64,000 nt of DNA, from positions 3,915,001 through 3,979,000 of the forward strand of contig NZ_CP092831.1 of the NCBI RefSeq assembly GCF_022531965.1. The letters run 5' to 3'. Origin of the DNA: Paenibacillus peoriae. GTDB lineage: Bacteria; Bacillota; Bacilli; Paenibacillales; Paenibacillaceae. Numbering within the stretch: the stretch's first letter is position 1; every line of letters begins with the position of its first letter. A program made the position numbers and the translations under genes. Positions 45,876 through 54,312 of the stretch are shown here, one piece after another. Under the pieces are notes generated by a model. The model was not told the DNA's origin, did no database searches, and saw nothing but the letters and a program-made list of their open reading frames with translations.

Positions 45876-45990
45876 AATACCACGGGAATGTTAGGTACGG
45901 TATAATGGGCTGTATTAACCTAATTTTCGAGATACCGCTTGGAAGGAACATAGACGTATTTATTTTCCCCCATACGGATGGAGCTGCCAC

Positions 45991-46935
45991 GTGAATCAAG
46001 CACACAAACCGTCGTTTTCCTTTGAATTATTGTACATCATAGGTATTATCGCTATTTCGTTCTCCTCGATCTTCGTAAGATGGTCTGAAGCCGAGGTGTC
46101 CGTCATCGCTATGTACCGTTTGTACCTAACCAATCTGATCATGCTGCCTTTGGTCTGGAAGTACCGCACTGAGCTGTTTAGCCTGACCCGCAAGCAGTGG
46201 ATGCTGATCCTCTGGTCCGGTATTGCGCTGGGGCTGCATTTCTTGCTCTGGATGGGCTCACTGCGACTGACCACCGTTGCAAGCTCTACCGTTATTATGA
46301 CATTGGAGCCGATCCTTGTCATGCTCGGTTCATTTTTGTTTTTCCGGACGGGCACGAATCGCGCTATGCTCATCGGGATGGGTATGGCTTTTATCGGCTC
46401 GCTGGCCATCGGAGCTGGAGACTTCCATGTCTCTGGACAAGCCCTGCTCGGGGACGCACTGTCCTTCTTGGGTATGGTAGCCGTGTCCATCCATATGCTG
46501 ATGGGCAAGCATCTGCGCGAGCATTTGAGCGCGTTTGTGTATAATTTTTGGGTTTTTGCCATCGCAGCCACATCACTTGCGCTGTATAATGTGGTCAATG
46601 CCATTCCTTTTACCGGATACGCTCCACGGGAATGGGGACTGTTCCTGCTGTTAGCCATTGTACCTACGCTGTTCGGACATTACCTATTTAACTGGCTGCT
46701 CAAATACATTAACGCAACTGCGGTGTCGATGGCGGTACTCGGCGAGCCCGTTATTTCTTCCTTGCTAGCTTGGGTGCTGCTCGGGGAAAGGTTGTCTACT
46801 TTACAATTTGGTGCAGGCTTTTTCATCCTGTTCGGGGTATGGATTTTTATCCGATACGGAACGGATTTTAAAAAGAAAGTTGTCCATCAAAGTGAGTTGC
46901 CCGACACTGAGCACCCCCTGAAGACCAGCTCTTAA
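45991..46935 (+). CDS. EamA/DMT-family transporter
   Basis: A 314-residue membrane protein with ten predicted helices in two EamA repeats (first ending near IGAGDFHVSG, second with LFGHYLFNWLLKYINATAVS and VLGEPVISSLLAWVLLGE). The start is GTG at 45991 with GGAG 8 nt upstream. Members export amino acids or other metabolites; the substrate is unknown. It is followed after 75 bp by a sulfurtransferase gene on the same strand, probably co-transcribed. Confidence 0.88.
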   Translation: MNQAHKPSFSFELLYIIGIIAISFSSIFVRWSEAEVSVIAMYRLYLTNLIMLPLVWKYRTELFSLTRKQWMLILWSGIALGLHFLLWMGSLRLTTVASSTVIMTLEPILVMLGSFLFFRTGTNRAMLIGMGMAFIGSLAIGAGDFHVSGQALLGDALSFLGMVAVSIHMLMGKHLREHLSAFVYNFWVFAIAATSLALYNVVNAIPFTGYAPREWGLFLLLAIVPTLFGHYLFNWLLKYINATAVSMAVLGEPVISSLLAWVLLGERLSTLQFGAGFFILFGVWIFIRYGTDFKKKVVHQSELPDTEHPLKTSS

Positions 46936-47010
46936 CTTATTTACCCCATTTTCATAAACCATACTCAATGAATTAAATTCACTTCTAAAAAAAGGAAGGC
47001 GGAATTCTCT

Positions 47011-47874
47011 ATGAAATCCATCGTATCCAAACGCTGGCTGCTGGCCCGATTGTATGAGCCGGACATGATCATTGCCGACTGCCGTTCCCTGCTCGGACAA
47101 GCCGGGGCTGGACGGACTCAATTTAATGAAGACCATATTCCTGGGGCGGTTCACTTCGATTTGGAAGAAGACCTTACCGCTCCTCTTGGCGAGCATGGTG
47201 GTCGCCATCCATTACCTGATGTGGATACACTTGCCGCACGTCTGAGTCGTGCCGGGATCAACTCCGCTTCACGCATCGTCGCTTATGATGACCAAGGCGG
47301 TATGATGGCTTCCCGCTTCTGGTGGCTCCTGCGCTATCTCGGACATGAGCAGGTATATGTGCTGGAAGAAGGCTACAGCGCTTGGAAGGAAGCGAAGTTC
47401 CCCGTTACGGCAGACCAGCCGATTCGCATTCCAAGTACATTCACACCAAATGTACAGCCACAAATGCTCACAAGTATGCAAGAGGTGCACCGTGTATCCG
47501 AAGATTCTGTTCCTGTTGGCTCCTATATCGGTTTTTCACCTATATTAATCGACTCCAGAGAGCGGCCTCGCTACCTGGGGCTGGAGGAGCCCATTGATCA
47601 AGCAGCGGGACATATCCCCGGTGCAGTGAATTTCTTCTGGAAAGAGGTCTTGGACGAAAAAGGCAGCTTTAAAAATGCGGAACAATTGCAGCAGCACTTT
47701 GCCGATCTTGATCCAAACGCAGAAATTATCGTGTATTGTGGTTCTGGCGTATCCGCCTGTCCCAATGTACTGGCCCTGAATGAAGCTGGATTTAGTAAGG
47801 TCCGTTTATATCCGGGAAGCTGGAGCGACTGGATCAGCTATGAGGAGAATCCGGTGGCGACCGGAGAGGAATAA
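47011..47874 (+). CDS. Sulfurtransferase, two rhodanese domains (3-mercaptopyruvate type)
   Basis: A 287-residue tandem rhodanese protein. The first domain (about 5-130) has AYDDQGGMMA where a catalytic cysteine would be, so it is inactive. The second carries Cys243 in IVYCGSGVSACPN. The CGSGV loop resembles 3-mercaptopyruvate sulfurtransferase (CGSGVT) rather than thiosulfate sulfurtransferase (CRKGVT). AAGGAAGGCGG precedes the ATG. It moves sulfane sulfur to a thiol or cyanide acceptor in the cytoplasm. Confidence 0.9.
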   Translation: MKSIVSKRWLLARLYEPDMIIADCRSLLGQAGAGRTQFNEDHIPGAVHFDLEEDLTAPLGEHGGRHPLPDVDTLAARLSRAGINSASRIVAYDDQGGMMASRFWWLLRYLGHEQVYVLEEGYSAWKEAKFPVTADQPIRIPSTFTPNVQPQMLTSMQEVHRVSEDSVPVGSYIGFSPILIDSRERPRYLGLEEPIDQAAGHIPGAVNFFWKEVLDEKGSFKNAEQLQQHFADLDPNAEIIVYCGSGVSACPNVLALNEAGFSKVRLYPGSWSDWISYEENPVATGEE

Positions 47875-47906
47875 AAAGTTTCAACGGATATACAGGTTCA
47901 AAAGAC

Positions 47907-47953
47907 AAATAAACTGCCTTAAGCGATTTGGCTCATGGCAGTTTATTTGCTTT
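47907..47953 (+). terminator. Terminator after the sulfurtransferase gene
   Basis: AAATAAACTGCC and GGCAGTTTATTT are exact complements around an 18-nt loop. It marks the last ordinary gene before the cassette region. Confidence 0.8.
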
Positions 47954-48173
47954 GTTAAAAAGTACATAAAAAATCAACTTGAGCCGAGTGAAGCGACCTT
48001 ATATAGAATTCCAAAGCTGATTTTTTTCTACGTCCTGACGATTTGGCGTAAGTTTCTGACTGGTTCCACATCTCCCGAAATTCTTCTACCAGATTGAGAT
48101 GATAGCCGGTACAAAAATACGTTGTTAACTGGAACTTATTTCGCCTTCGAATAGCATCGCATTGCTCTATGCA

Positions 48174-48539
48174 CTATACGTTCACCTCATCCCATCTATA
48201 AATAACATAGCCGAGTTGACATATAACTAGTAATAAATAAATTACGTTTATACATAGATATATTTTAATTTTTTTCTTGTATTTATGTAAATCTACTTCT
48301 TCGTTCACTTCTCTTTTCTTTATTTTCTCTCTCCAACTCATTAATCTTGAGAATTCTACTGCGCCTAATACTCCCCATAGCAATGTAAATACTAAAAATA
48401 CGGCATTTACTAGAGACAATAATATCCACATTCCTACATCCATTGTTCTTATTGATCTAAAACAAATGTGCACCACTAGTGTCAGACTAAATAATCCCAA
48501 GCCTATAATACTTACTATCGGTTTATCTTGCATTCTCAT
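48174..48539 (-). CDS. Cassette gene: small membrane protein
   Basis: A 121-residue protein with three predicted helices (IVSIIGLGLFSLTLVVHICF, MWILLSLVNAVFLVFTLLWG, and YLCINVIYLLLVICQLGYVI) and a charged cytoplasmic loop between the second and third. The ATG at 48539 follows GAAGGGAAT. The family is not recognised. Much more AT-rich than the genes to its left. It is the leftmost gene of the cassette array, with an attC-like element immediately to its right and a degraded one probably at about 48060-48135. Confidence 0.6.
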   Translation of the reverse strand: MRMQDKPIVSIIGLGLFSLTLVVHICFRSIRTMDVGMWILLSLVNAVFLVFTLLWGVLGAVEFSRLMSWREKIKKREVNEEVDLHKYKKKIKIYLCINVIYLLLVICQLGYVIYRWDEVNV

Positions 48540-48565
48540 TTTTTATTCCCTTCAGTTCCAAATAC

Positions 48566-48661
48566 ATGTAACGTTTCTTTATTCACGATGTCCCAGCGCT
48601 TTAAGATTAACAGTCCAGCTGCCACTTGCGGTAGCTAAGCGATGGGACATGTCTGTTGAAT
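48566..48661. repeat. attC-like element 1
   Basis: 96 bp from ATGTAACGTTTCTTTATTCA to GTTGAAT, which fits the GTTRRRY core. Ends are imperfect inverted repeats. Confidence 0.6.
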
Positions 48662-48677
48662 TACTTCCTCGAAATAG

Positions 48678-49304
48678 CTATCCAATATTTTGAACAACTA
48701 TATATCTTAATTCATATTCTTTCTGTTGTTTCTCTACATATATCAGAGTTTCTCTCATGAAACCCATTTCTAATATATTCAAATCATTAAAATGTTCTTT
48801 TAAATCTTTTTCAGTAAAGAAGTGAGCATATTTCCCTTCCTTGTATTCATATGTTCCTTCCTCAACTTTCCTACCTACACCATTATTAGAATCACGATCA
48901 GAAAAACATGTGAAATACATTACTCCCAATTCCTTCAAATGCTTCACGCAATTCTGTATCAGTTTTTTTCGGTCTTCTAACAAAAATAAATGTAATAAAT
49001 CATAACAATATATTCCATCATACCTTTGGCTTGTAGTAAACTCTAATACCGATTCTTGAATAAAATTCGTTTTTAAATCCCATTCTTTTGCTAGATTTAT
49101 AGCTGAACTAGATATCTCAATTCCATCAACCTGAAAATAAGAAGAGAACGCCTTCGTATTTCTTCCATATCCAGCACCAGGAACCAAAATATCATGTACA
49201 TTATTTTTTTTGAACAAATCTATAGCTTGGGTTACAGTTTGACTTGGTTCACAACCCCAAATCATTCCTTCTTCAGTAAATCTTTTGTTCCAATAATCCC
49301 CCAT
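48678..49304 (-). CDS. Cassette gene: SAM-dependent methyltransferase
   Basis: A 208-residue class I methyltransferase. Motif I ILVPGAGYGRNTKAF (about 39-53), the acidic end of beta2 (VDGIEIS) and motif IV YDGIYCYDLLHLF are visible. It resembles small thiopurine/tellurite-type methyltransferases (YWNKRF at the N-terminus). The ATG at 49304 has GGTG upstream; a GTG at 49313 is the alternative. It follows the DinB-like gene by about 20 bp, so this cassette carries two genes. Confidence 0.82.
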   Translation of the reverse strand: MGDYWNKRFTEEGMIWGCEPSQTVTQAIDLFKKNNVHDILVPGAGYGRNTKAFSSYFQVDGIEISSSAINLAKEWDLKTNFIQESVLEFTTSQRYDGIYCYDLLHLFLLEDRKKLIQNCVKHLKELGVMYFTCFSDRDSNNGVGRKVEEGTYEYKEGKYAHFFTEKDLKEHFNDLNILEMGFMRETLIYVEKQQKEYELRYIVVQNIG

Positions 49305-49325
49305 ATTATTCACCCGCCTATATAC

Positions 49326-49781
49326 TCACATTGCTCTTCTTTTAAGCTCATCAATCTGTCTGATATGATGTTGATCATGCCAGATAAAATCTCTTAAATA
49401 TGATATTACAGTAAACTTCCCGTCAGCATATTCTTTAGTAAACTTGTCGTCTTCAAAACTCTCTATACTCTCCAATATCATGTTACGGTACTGAATAGTC
49501 ATTTTAATTAATTCTTCTTTCGTTTTTGTTTTTCCATATTCAACAGCATCCTGATTAAATTGTTCAAAATCCATATGTGTTAATGTCAAAGGCGCATCGT
49601 TTAATATCGGATTTATGGCTACTTCATAAAAGTATTTATCCCACAGTAATATATGACTTACGATATCGTGAACTGACCATTTATCTTCAGCAATCTTTAT
49701 TTTCCAATCCATTTCACGAATCTCAGAAACAAAACGTATCCATTCCTTGAACTCCTCTAGTAACCGCGACCTCTCATTCAT
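49326..49781 (-). CDS. Cassette gene: DinB-like four-helix-bundle protein (ClbS/DfsB type)
   Basis: A 151-residue helical protein. WSVHDIVSHILLWDKYF (about 36-52) and FIWHDQHHIRQID (about 132-144) supply the metal-binding histidines typical of DinB-fold enzymes. ClbS/DfsB relatives include colibactin-resistance and thiol-transferase-like proteins; activity here is unknown. Same cassette as the methyltransferase. Confidence 0.8.
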   Translation of the reverse strand: MNERSRLLEEFKEWIRFVSEIREMDWKIKIAEDKWSVHDIVSHILLWDKYFYEVAINPILNDAPLTLTHMDFEQFNQDAVEYGKTKTKEELIKMTIQYRNMILESIESFEDDKFTKEYADGKFTVISYLRDFIWHDQHHIRQIDELKRRAM

Positions 49782-49818
49782 GGTTTCCGACTCCTCTTTT
49801 CAAATTTGAGTTAGTTAG

Positions 49819-49857
49819 AATAACGTATTTGTATTCATGAACCCCAAAGGGGTTGCC
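49819..49857. repeat. attC-like element 2 (left arm only)
   Basis: AATAACGTATTTGTATTCAT followed by GAACCCC-AAA-GGGGTT. The right arm has been lost, and a decayed GNAT gene begins directly. Confidence 0.5.
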
Positions 49858-50178
49858 TTCTGAAAATCTTTTTTATGAATTCTATAATAATTATATCTTT
49901 CAGCATCTATTTCTATCTCTCCTACAAACTTAAAATTACTTTTTTGAATAATTTATTTGATGCTGCATTCTCAAGTAATGCAATTGCGTTTAATTCTTTA
50001 ATCCCGTATTTTCAAATTAATACTGTATTACTCCCTGAACCGCTTGAGTCGTATATCCTCTACTTCTATAATCTTTTGAGATACCATACATGATTTCTCT
50101 ATTGGTTGCTGGAAGCTCGTCTTTTATTCCTGAACAACAACCATCCGATGGATTCTCCCGTTTCTTTAAGTTACTCAA
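49858..50178 (-). pseudogene. Frameshifted GNAT acetyltransferase remnant
   Basis: Read in two frames, the minus strand gives the C-terminal half of a GNAT: GISKDYRSRGYTTQAVQGVI, then (other frame) GLKELNAIALLENAASNKLF and FVGEIEIDAERYNYYRIHKK. An in-frame TAA and at least one further frameshift interrupt it, and no N-terminal half is found. It is a clear pseudogene inside a cassette. Confidence 0.75.
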
Positions 50179-50190
50179 TTCAACTTCCCT

Positions 50191-50289
50191 TCAGGGCTCT
50201 ACTTGAACTAATAATTCTTCCATAGTCATTTCTGGAGTTATAATTATCGTTTTGTTTAGTTTTCGACTTAGGTCTTTTAGGAAGTTCAT
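50191..50289 (-). CDS. Cassette gene: 32-residue ORF, probable frameshifted tail of the next gene
   Basis: MNFLKDLSRKLNKTIIITPE onward, ending VQVEP. Its ATG overlaps the stop of the 50286-50615 gene (ATGA). One extra A in the A8 run just before would fuse both into one protein of about 140 residues, so this is more likely the tail of that gene than an independent peptide. Confidence 0.45.
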   Translation of the reverse strand: MNFLKDLSRKLNKTIIITPEMTMEELLVQVEP

Positions 50290-50615
50290 GAGTACATCTT
50301 TTTTTTCTCTGAATTTATCTGTATTGGTGAAACATCAAATTCAATAACGCTTCCTTCATAAAAATATCCACAAATATCAATTTCACTATATTCAATAGTT
50401 ATTCCAATACTTGCTTCTTTTTTAATTCTTAACAACTCAGCAATATCCCTAATTTTAGTTATTAGCCCATCTATAGTCACTCGATAATTAATTCTATCAC
50501 TTTCCAAATAATCAAAAATTAAAGCCCATACTTGGATGTCTGTATCCAATACATAAATATCCCTTAGACTTCCATCTTTAAAGAATACTTCATTCATTAC
50601 TTCATCGTAATTCAT
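50286..50615 (-). CDS. Cassette gene: hypothetical protein, probably truncated at a poly-A run
   Basis: A 109-residue protein with mixed alpha/beta text (YVLDTDIQVWALIFDYLESD, IGITIEYSEIDICGYFYEGS) and no recognised family. It ends SEKKKMYS after an A8 tract. With nine A residues the frame would continue into the downstream 32-residue ORF, whose sequence reads as a natural C-terminus. The ATG follows AGGAGGTTTGC. The frameshift may be a real mutation, a phase-variable tract or a sequencing error. Confidence 0.6.
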   Translation of the reverse strand: MNYDEVMNEVFFKDGSLRDIYVLDTDIQVWALIFDYLESDRINYRVTIDGLITKIRDIAELLRIKKEASIGITIEYSEIDICGYFYEGSVIEFDVSPIQINSEKKKMYS

Positions 50616-50638
50616 GCAAACCTCCTAACACTCCGCAT

Positions 50639-50680
50639 TTCATCTAACGTTCTTGTATCTCCGAGCCCTCACCATCTATT
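50639..50680. repeat. attC-like element 3 (left arm only)
   Basis: CATCTAACGTTCTTGTATCT; on the minus strand this reads AACGTTAGATG, an exact GTTRRRY core as in classical integrons. Confidence 0.5.
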
Positions 50681-50685
50681 AGCTT

Positions 50686-51309
50686 CTAATCTTCATTCAT
50701 TCTATCTGCTCGTATCCAACTCATTTCCTCAATGTTTAATAATTCTTTAAACTCTTCTACTAACTGATGCTTAGATTCCAGTTGTATATAGTAATTATTA
50801 TTCAAAATATCGTCTAATTGTTTTATTCGCTCATTATCTAGTTCAAAAAATCTAAATGTTTTTAGATTGCAATTTGTAAACTGTTTTGCTATTTTCTCAT
50901 TGTATTCATTAGATCTCAGAACTTCTTCAATTAATTCAGTTCTGATTTTGTCCCCTCTAGGGTCGACATATAAAAATTCAATGTGATCTTCCTCTGGATA
51001 TCTTTCTTCAGCAAGCTTAATAATTGAAGTATCTAATAACACATATGATATATGAAGACTTGCTATCTCTTGTGAATTGTAAACTACCCGGTATCCCCAA
51101 CAGTGATCTTCAAAATTATAAAAATATAACACTGGGATTTTTTCTGAAATTTGAAATAAACTTTCTGGAATTTCTTCACTTTCTTCTGTATCTTTGGTTA
51201 TGAAAACAAACCATTTGTCATTTAAATCCTCCGCGTATATAGGATCATGCTCAAGAAGTGCTTCTTTATATTTCAATAGTGATAAGCTTCCTGAAGTCAA
51301 TTCACTCAT
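50686..51309 (-). CDS. Cassette gene: hypothetical protein
   Basis: A 207-residue acidic soluble protein. The ATG at 51309 (MSELTSGSLSLLKYKEALLE) has AAGGAG 9 nt upstream; an ATG at 51333 has none. It has strands such as VLYFYNFEDHCWGYRVVYNS and a long helical C-terminus. No family is recognised; the general look (acidic, small, single-copy, cassette-borne) is like immunity or SMI1/KNR4-type proteins, but no motif supports that. It follows the next gene by 27 bp, in the same cassette. Confidence 0.6.
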   Translation of the reverse strand: MSELTSGSLSLLKYKEALLEHDPIYAEDLNDKWFVFITKDTEESEEIPESLFQISEKIPVLYFYNFEDHCWGYRVVYNSQEIASLHISYVLLDTSIIKLAEERYPEEDHIEFLYVDPRGDKIRTELIEEVLRSNEYNEKIAKQFTNCNLKTFRFFELDNERIKQLDDILNNNYYIQLESKHQLVEEFKELLNIEEMSWIRADRMNED

Positions 51310-51336
51310 TTGTTTTGGCTCCTTTTTATTCATATT

Positions 51337-51921
51337 TCACTGATATTCTTCAAATTTATATTTTGTTAATTTATTTATTTCAATTACTTGTTCTTTATTA
51401 AAATAGCCCATTAGGCAACCTTGATCTAAAATTGAAATATACAATTTCATGGATTGTTCAGTCTTTATTAGTTCGTTAAATTTCTTGAATATCTCCATAT
51501 CCAACCAATCATCATATACTTTCATTTCCCATCTGATAAGTTCATTAATATATTCAAAAGAGACCCATGCAGTACCATTCTGAATATCTACGTAATCCGT
51601 TATATTATTTAAATTAAGTTTTGTCATATTCTCTAATCGTATTATTATTCTTGCATAGTCTCCATGGTCCTCAATACATTCAGTATCTAAATACCAAATT
51701 TCCTCAGATACATTTATAAATTCACCATTCACTTCAACTTCTCCACCTAAAGTAAGTAGTAGCAAGTTGTAGGGATCTTCTTCATATTCATTTCTCGAAA
51801 ATTCTTCCAAAAGTAATTCTTTTTTTAAATCTGCACTCATGAAGATGCCCAATTCAGAAAGTTTGTTTAGTTGATCTTCAAATATTATTTTCTTCTTAAA
51901 TAAACCAAACAACTTAAACAC
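51337..51921 (-). CDS. Cassette gene: hypothetical protein
   Basis: A 194-residue acidic protein with a short basic N-terminus (MFKLFGLFKKK) followed by LGGEVEVNGEFINVSEEIWY and EYINELIRWEMKVYDDWLDM. The family is not recognised. The start codon at 51921 would be GTG directly abutting AAGAAGG; a TTG at 51912 has better spacing. It is paired with the downstream 207-residue gene. Confidence 0.6.
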   Translation of the reverse strand: MFKLFGLFKKKIIFEDQLNKLSELGIFMSADLKKELLLEEFSRNEYEEDPYNLLLLTLGGEVEVNGEFINVSEEIWYLDTECIEDHGDYARIIIRLENMTKLNLNNITDYVDIQNGTAWVSFEYINELIRWEMKVYDDWLDMEIFKKFNELIKTEQSMKLYISILDQGCLMGYFNKEQVIEINKLTKYKFEEYQ

Positions 51922-51948
51922 CTTCTTTTTATGGTTTGCGTCCCTTTT

Positions 51949-52063
51949 CTATAACGCTTGTATTCTTGAGCTCCGTCAGGGGTTGTCTGCTGAAATGCCT
52001 TCTCGAAATCTATCTCGCAGACTAAGGCACCGTAGGAGCTGCTACTTGAATATGATGTTAAGT
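51949..52063. repeat. attC-like element 4
   Basis: 115 bp from CTATAACGCTTGTATTC to GATGTTAAGT (exact GTTRRRY). Internal complementary blocks (TGTCTGC near the left, GCAGAC near the right) can extend the stem. Confidence 0.7.
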
Positions 52064-52093
52064 GATGTCTTTGCTTCTTCGAAGCAGTGTGCA

Positions 52094-52540
52094 TTATTGT
52101 TTTTCTATTATTCCAAAAGTATCATTAATGACTCTTTCATAGTTTGCCCATTCAAAATAAAAGGGACCTATATTTATTGGTTTGTTCTCATGCTCCAACT
52201 TGAAATCCTTCCATATTACAATTTCTTCTTCCCTGTCAATTTTCACTGAGATATAACCACACTCTTCATCTCCACACCAGGGACATACCAATATTGGAAA
52301 TATATAGTACATATACTCATGTGGTTTCTTTAGCAAAAAGTATTGAATCATTTCTTTTTGGTGATCTTCGCTTCCCCATCCTAAGGATGGAACCAGATCG
52401 TGTTTCTTGAGCATTTGGTAAAGTGATTTTCCATCAATAATTAAATCTGCAAATTTTGTGTTCTTATTTTCATCTCGTTCTGGGTCAAATTCATCATATC
52501 GGCTGGAAAGTTTAGTTTGTAGAGTATTTATCGTTGTCAT
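52094..52540 (-). CDS. Cassette gene: Cys-cluster protein (family A, copy 1)
   Basis: A 148-residue protein with CPWCGDEECGYISVKI (about 87-102), then VIWKDF and PFYFEWANYERVI. The 52772-53305 gene shares the same layout (CxCG, spacer, CGGYYV; LFWL; FAFSWNQIIYFL), so they are divergent paralogues sitting in different cassettes. The four-cysteine knuckle suggests a structural metal. Such proteins are common in actinobacteria and Paenibacillus as hypotheticals; function is unknown. It starts at the ATG at 52540 with AAGGAGAG upstream. Confidence 0.65.
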   Translation of the reverse strand: MTTINTLQTKLSSRYDEFDPERDENKNTKFADLIIDGKSLYQMLKKHDLVPSLGWGSEDHQKEMIQYFLLKKPHEYMYYIFPILVCPWCGDEECGYISVKIDREEEIVIWKDFKLEHENKPINIGPFYFEWANYERVINDTFGIIEKQ

Positions 52541-52576
52541 TGGTTTCTCTCCTTGTTGATTATCTTACATAGATTT

Positions 52577-52743
52577 CACATAACGTTGATGTATTCACAA
52601 ACCCTCACTGGCTTAAAGACCGAATGTCTGGCGTGATGCGGTTAATCAGTTCAGGGCTGTCCCGACAGTCACTTCATCGCCTGATGCTTCTTGGACCGAT
52701 GGTCGACTTGCCTCGGCCCTTAGCATAGAATAAATTGTTAGGC
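52577..52743. repeat. attC-like element 5
   Basis: 167 bp from CACATAACGTTGATGTATTC to GTTAGGC (exact GTTRRRY, the classic core). Inner blocks CTGTCCCGACAG and others form hairpins. Confidence 0.7.
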
Positions 52744-52771
52744 GAAGCATTGTAACATCTTTGAATTTTCT

Positions 52772-53305
52772 TTAATTTTTATTCTGATCTGCTCGCTCTT
52801 TTATCTCTTTAATTATTTCTCTATATCTTTCTACATCATATTGAAAATTTAAGCCATGCGTAATCATTATGCTCTTTAGATCATTAAATTTATGTATTAA
52901 TTCTTCCAAAAAATAGATTATTTGGTTCCAAGAGAAAGCAAATTTATTAGAAGTCTTAACGAATTGTTCCTTAAAAGGCGATTGCTCAGTTAACCAAAAC
53001 AATCTATCATCCTCATGACTGACTTCAACATAGTATCCCCCACAACCAAATATACCGCAAGTACAAGTGAACATAGGATACTTTCCTGGACAAATTAATG
53101 ATTTTAAAAATTCGTCTTCTACAAACACTTCATCTTCGTGCAACTTATTTCCGTTTATATATAAAGCTATCCTCCAATCAATAACATGGACCATTCGCCC
53201 AGAATGTCTTGTAATATTTTTGTATTCTTTTCTTATGTCAATTTCCATATCTACTGACAGTACATCAAGTTTATTTTCATCTGCTTTTTTCAAGAAAATC
53301 CTCAT
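52772..53305 (-). CDS. Cassette gene: Cys-cluster protein (family A, copy 2)
   Basis: A 177-residue protein with FTCTCGIFGCGGYYVEV (about 79-95), LFWLTEQSPF and FAFSWNQIIYFLEEL, matching the order in the 52094-52540 gene. The N-terminal half has strand text (VIDWRIALYINGNKL). Probably binds a metal through the cysteines; role unknown. It starts 39 bp from the core site GTTGGGC of the neighbouring attC-like element, as cassette genes do. Confidence 0.65.
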   Translation of the reverse strand: MRIFLKKADENKLDVLSVDMEIDIRKEYKNITRHSGRMVHVIDWRIALYINGNKLHEDEVFVEDEFLKSLICPGKYPMFTCTCGIFGCGGYYVEVSHEDDRLFWLTEQSPFKEQFVKTSNKFAFSWNQIIYFLEELIHKFNDLKSIMITHGLNFQYDVERYREIIKEIKERADQNKN

Positions 53306-53343
53306 CGCTCTCCCCGAACTTCATTGTATGATCACAATATTTC

Positions 53344-53462
53344 GCCCAACGTTTCTGTATTCATGAACTCCCTCAGGGATTGTCTATCTGCTCCAGCCTC
53401 TTCGAAATCCCTCTGCAGACCAAGGGCACTGCATGACCCGAAGCTTGAATATTATGTTATAT
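53344..53462. repeat. attC-like element 6
   Basis: 119 bp starting GCCCAAC (exact RYYYAAC) and ending ATTATGTTATAT. TGTATTCATGAAC on the left faces GCTTGAATATTATG on the right. Confidence 0.72.
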
Positions 53463-53502
53463 GATTGCCATCATCTTCTATGAAATACCTACAGTCCTTA
53501 AT

Positions 53503-54033
53503 TCAGCTTCCATTATTGCAAAGTATACATCCATGACAATTTAAATAGATATCATGTTTTTCGCATTTGGGATAACCTCTTGGAATTGTAGGGTTATCAT
53601 CCCCCTCTTCAATTTCTGACCATTCTGTATAATTATTCATGTCAAAATCTTCTTTATTGAATGCTTTAATCATTAAGCCAAATTGATTCAAACAATTAAC
53701 AACCCAATCTTGCCGTGGTTTATAGCTTAATTTCTCCCACCCTAAGCCATCTGCTGCATTTGAAATAGTATCTAGTATAAAATCTTTCTCGCTTTCAAAG
53801 GAGTCTATAGTCCAAGGCATTTCATCAATATCAAAACCAACTGTTCCTATTCCAACTACAGACTGATCCCTTTGTGCTAGCCAAATAATTAATTCTTTTT
53901 CTCGATTCGTTTTAGCTAGTACTGATCCACTAATAGCTAGAACTTCAATAAAGACTGATGTTAATCCATTTGACATACCTATGGGTTCAACTACATCATT
54001 TAATTGTTTTGGTAATGAAATGGTGTTCGCCAT
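53503..54033 (-). CDS. Cassette gene: hypothetical protein with C-terminal cysteine cluster
   Basis: A 176-residue protein. The ATG at 54033 has GTGGGGAG upstream. The body has WLAQRDQSVVGIGTVGF and a tryptophan-rich middle; the C-terminus holds CEKHDIYLNCHGCILC, a likely zinc-binding tail. The family is not recognised. Confidence 0.6.
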   Translation of the reverse strand: MANTISLPKQLNDVVEPIGMSNGLTSVFIEVLAISGSVLAKTNREKELIIWLAQRDQSVVGIGTVGFDIDEMPWTIDSFESEKDFILDTISNAADGLGWEKLSYKPRQDWVVNCLNQFGLMIKAFNKEDFDMNNYTEWSEIEEGDDNPTIPRGYPKCEKHDIYLNCHGCILCNNGS

Positions 54034-54075
54034 ACTATGCTCCCCACTTTTCAACTTGGTTTATATGGTGATTTT

Positions 54076-54182
54076 CTCTAACGCTTCTATATTCATGAAC
54101 CCTATCAGGGGTTGTCTGCTGAAATTCCTCTTCGATATCCAGCTCGCAGACCAAGGTTCCATAGGAGCTAACGAAACATAAC
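54076..54182. repeat. attC-like element 7 (right end degraded)
   Basis: CTCTAACGCTTCTATATTCA at the left, GGGGTTGTCTGC and CTCGCAGACCAAGG inside, but the final GTTRRRY is replaced by GGAGCTAACGAAACATAAC. Confidence 0.55.
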
Positions 54183-54195
54183 TTCTTCGATTCAC

Positions 54196-54312
54196 TTACA
54201 AAATCAGCCCTTTATCATCCTCGCCTTCGAGCTGTTTATAATTCTCAATAAAATATCTATAAGCAATTCTCTTAATCGTAGACAAAATTGCTTCGCATGA
54301 AAATGCCAACAT
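54196..54312 (-). CDS. Cassette gene: 38-residue ORF
   Basis: MLAFSCEAILSTIKRIAYRY onward, ending DDKGLIL. Its ATG follows the TAA of the 54313-54627 gene without a gap (TAAATG), so it could be reinitiated, or be the tail of that gene after a nonsense mutation. Amphipathic; no family. Confidence 0.4.
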   Translation of the reverse strand: MLAFSCEAILSTIKRIAYRYFIENYKQLEGEDDKGLIL

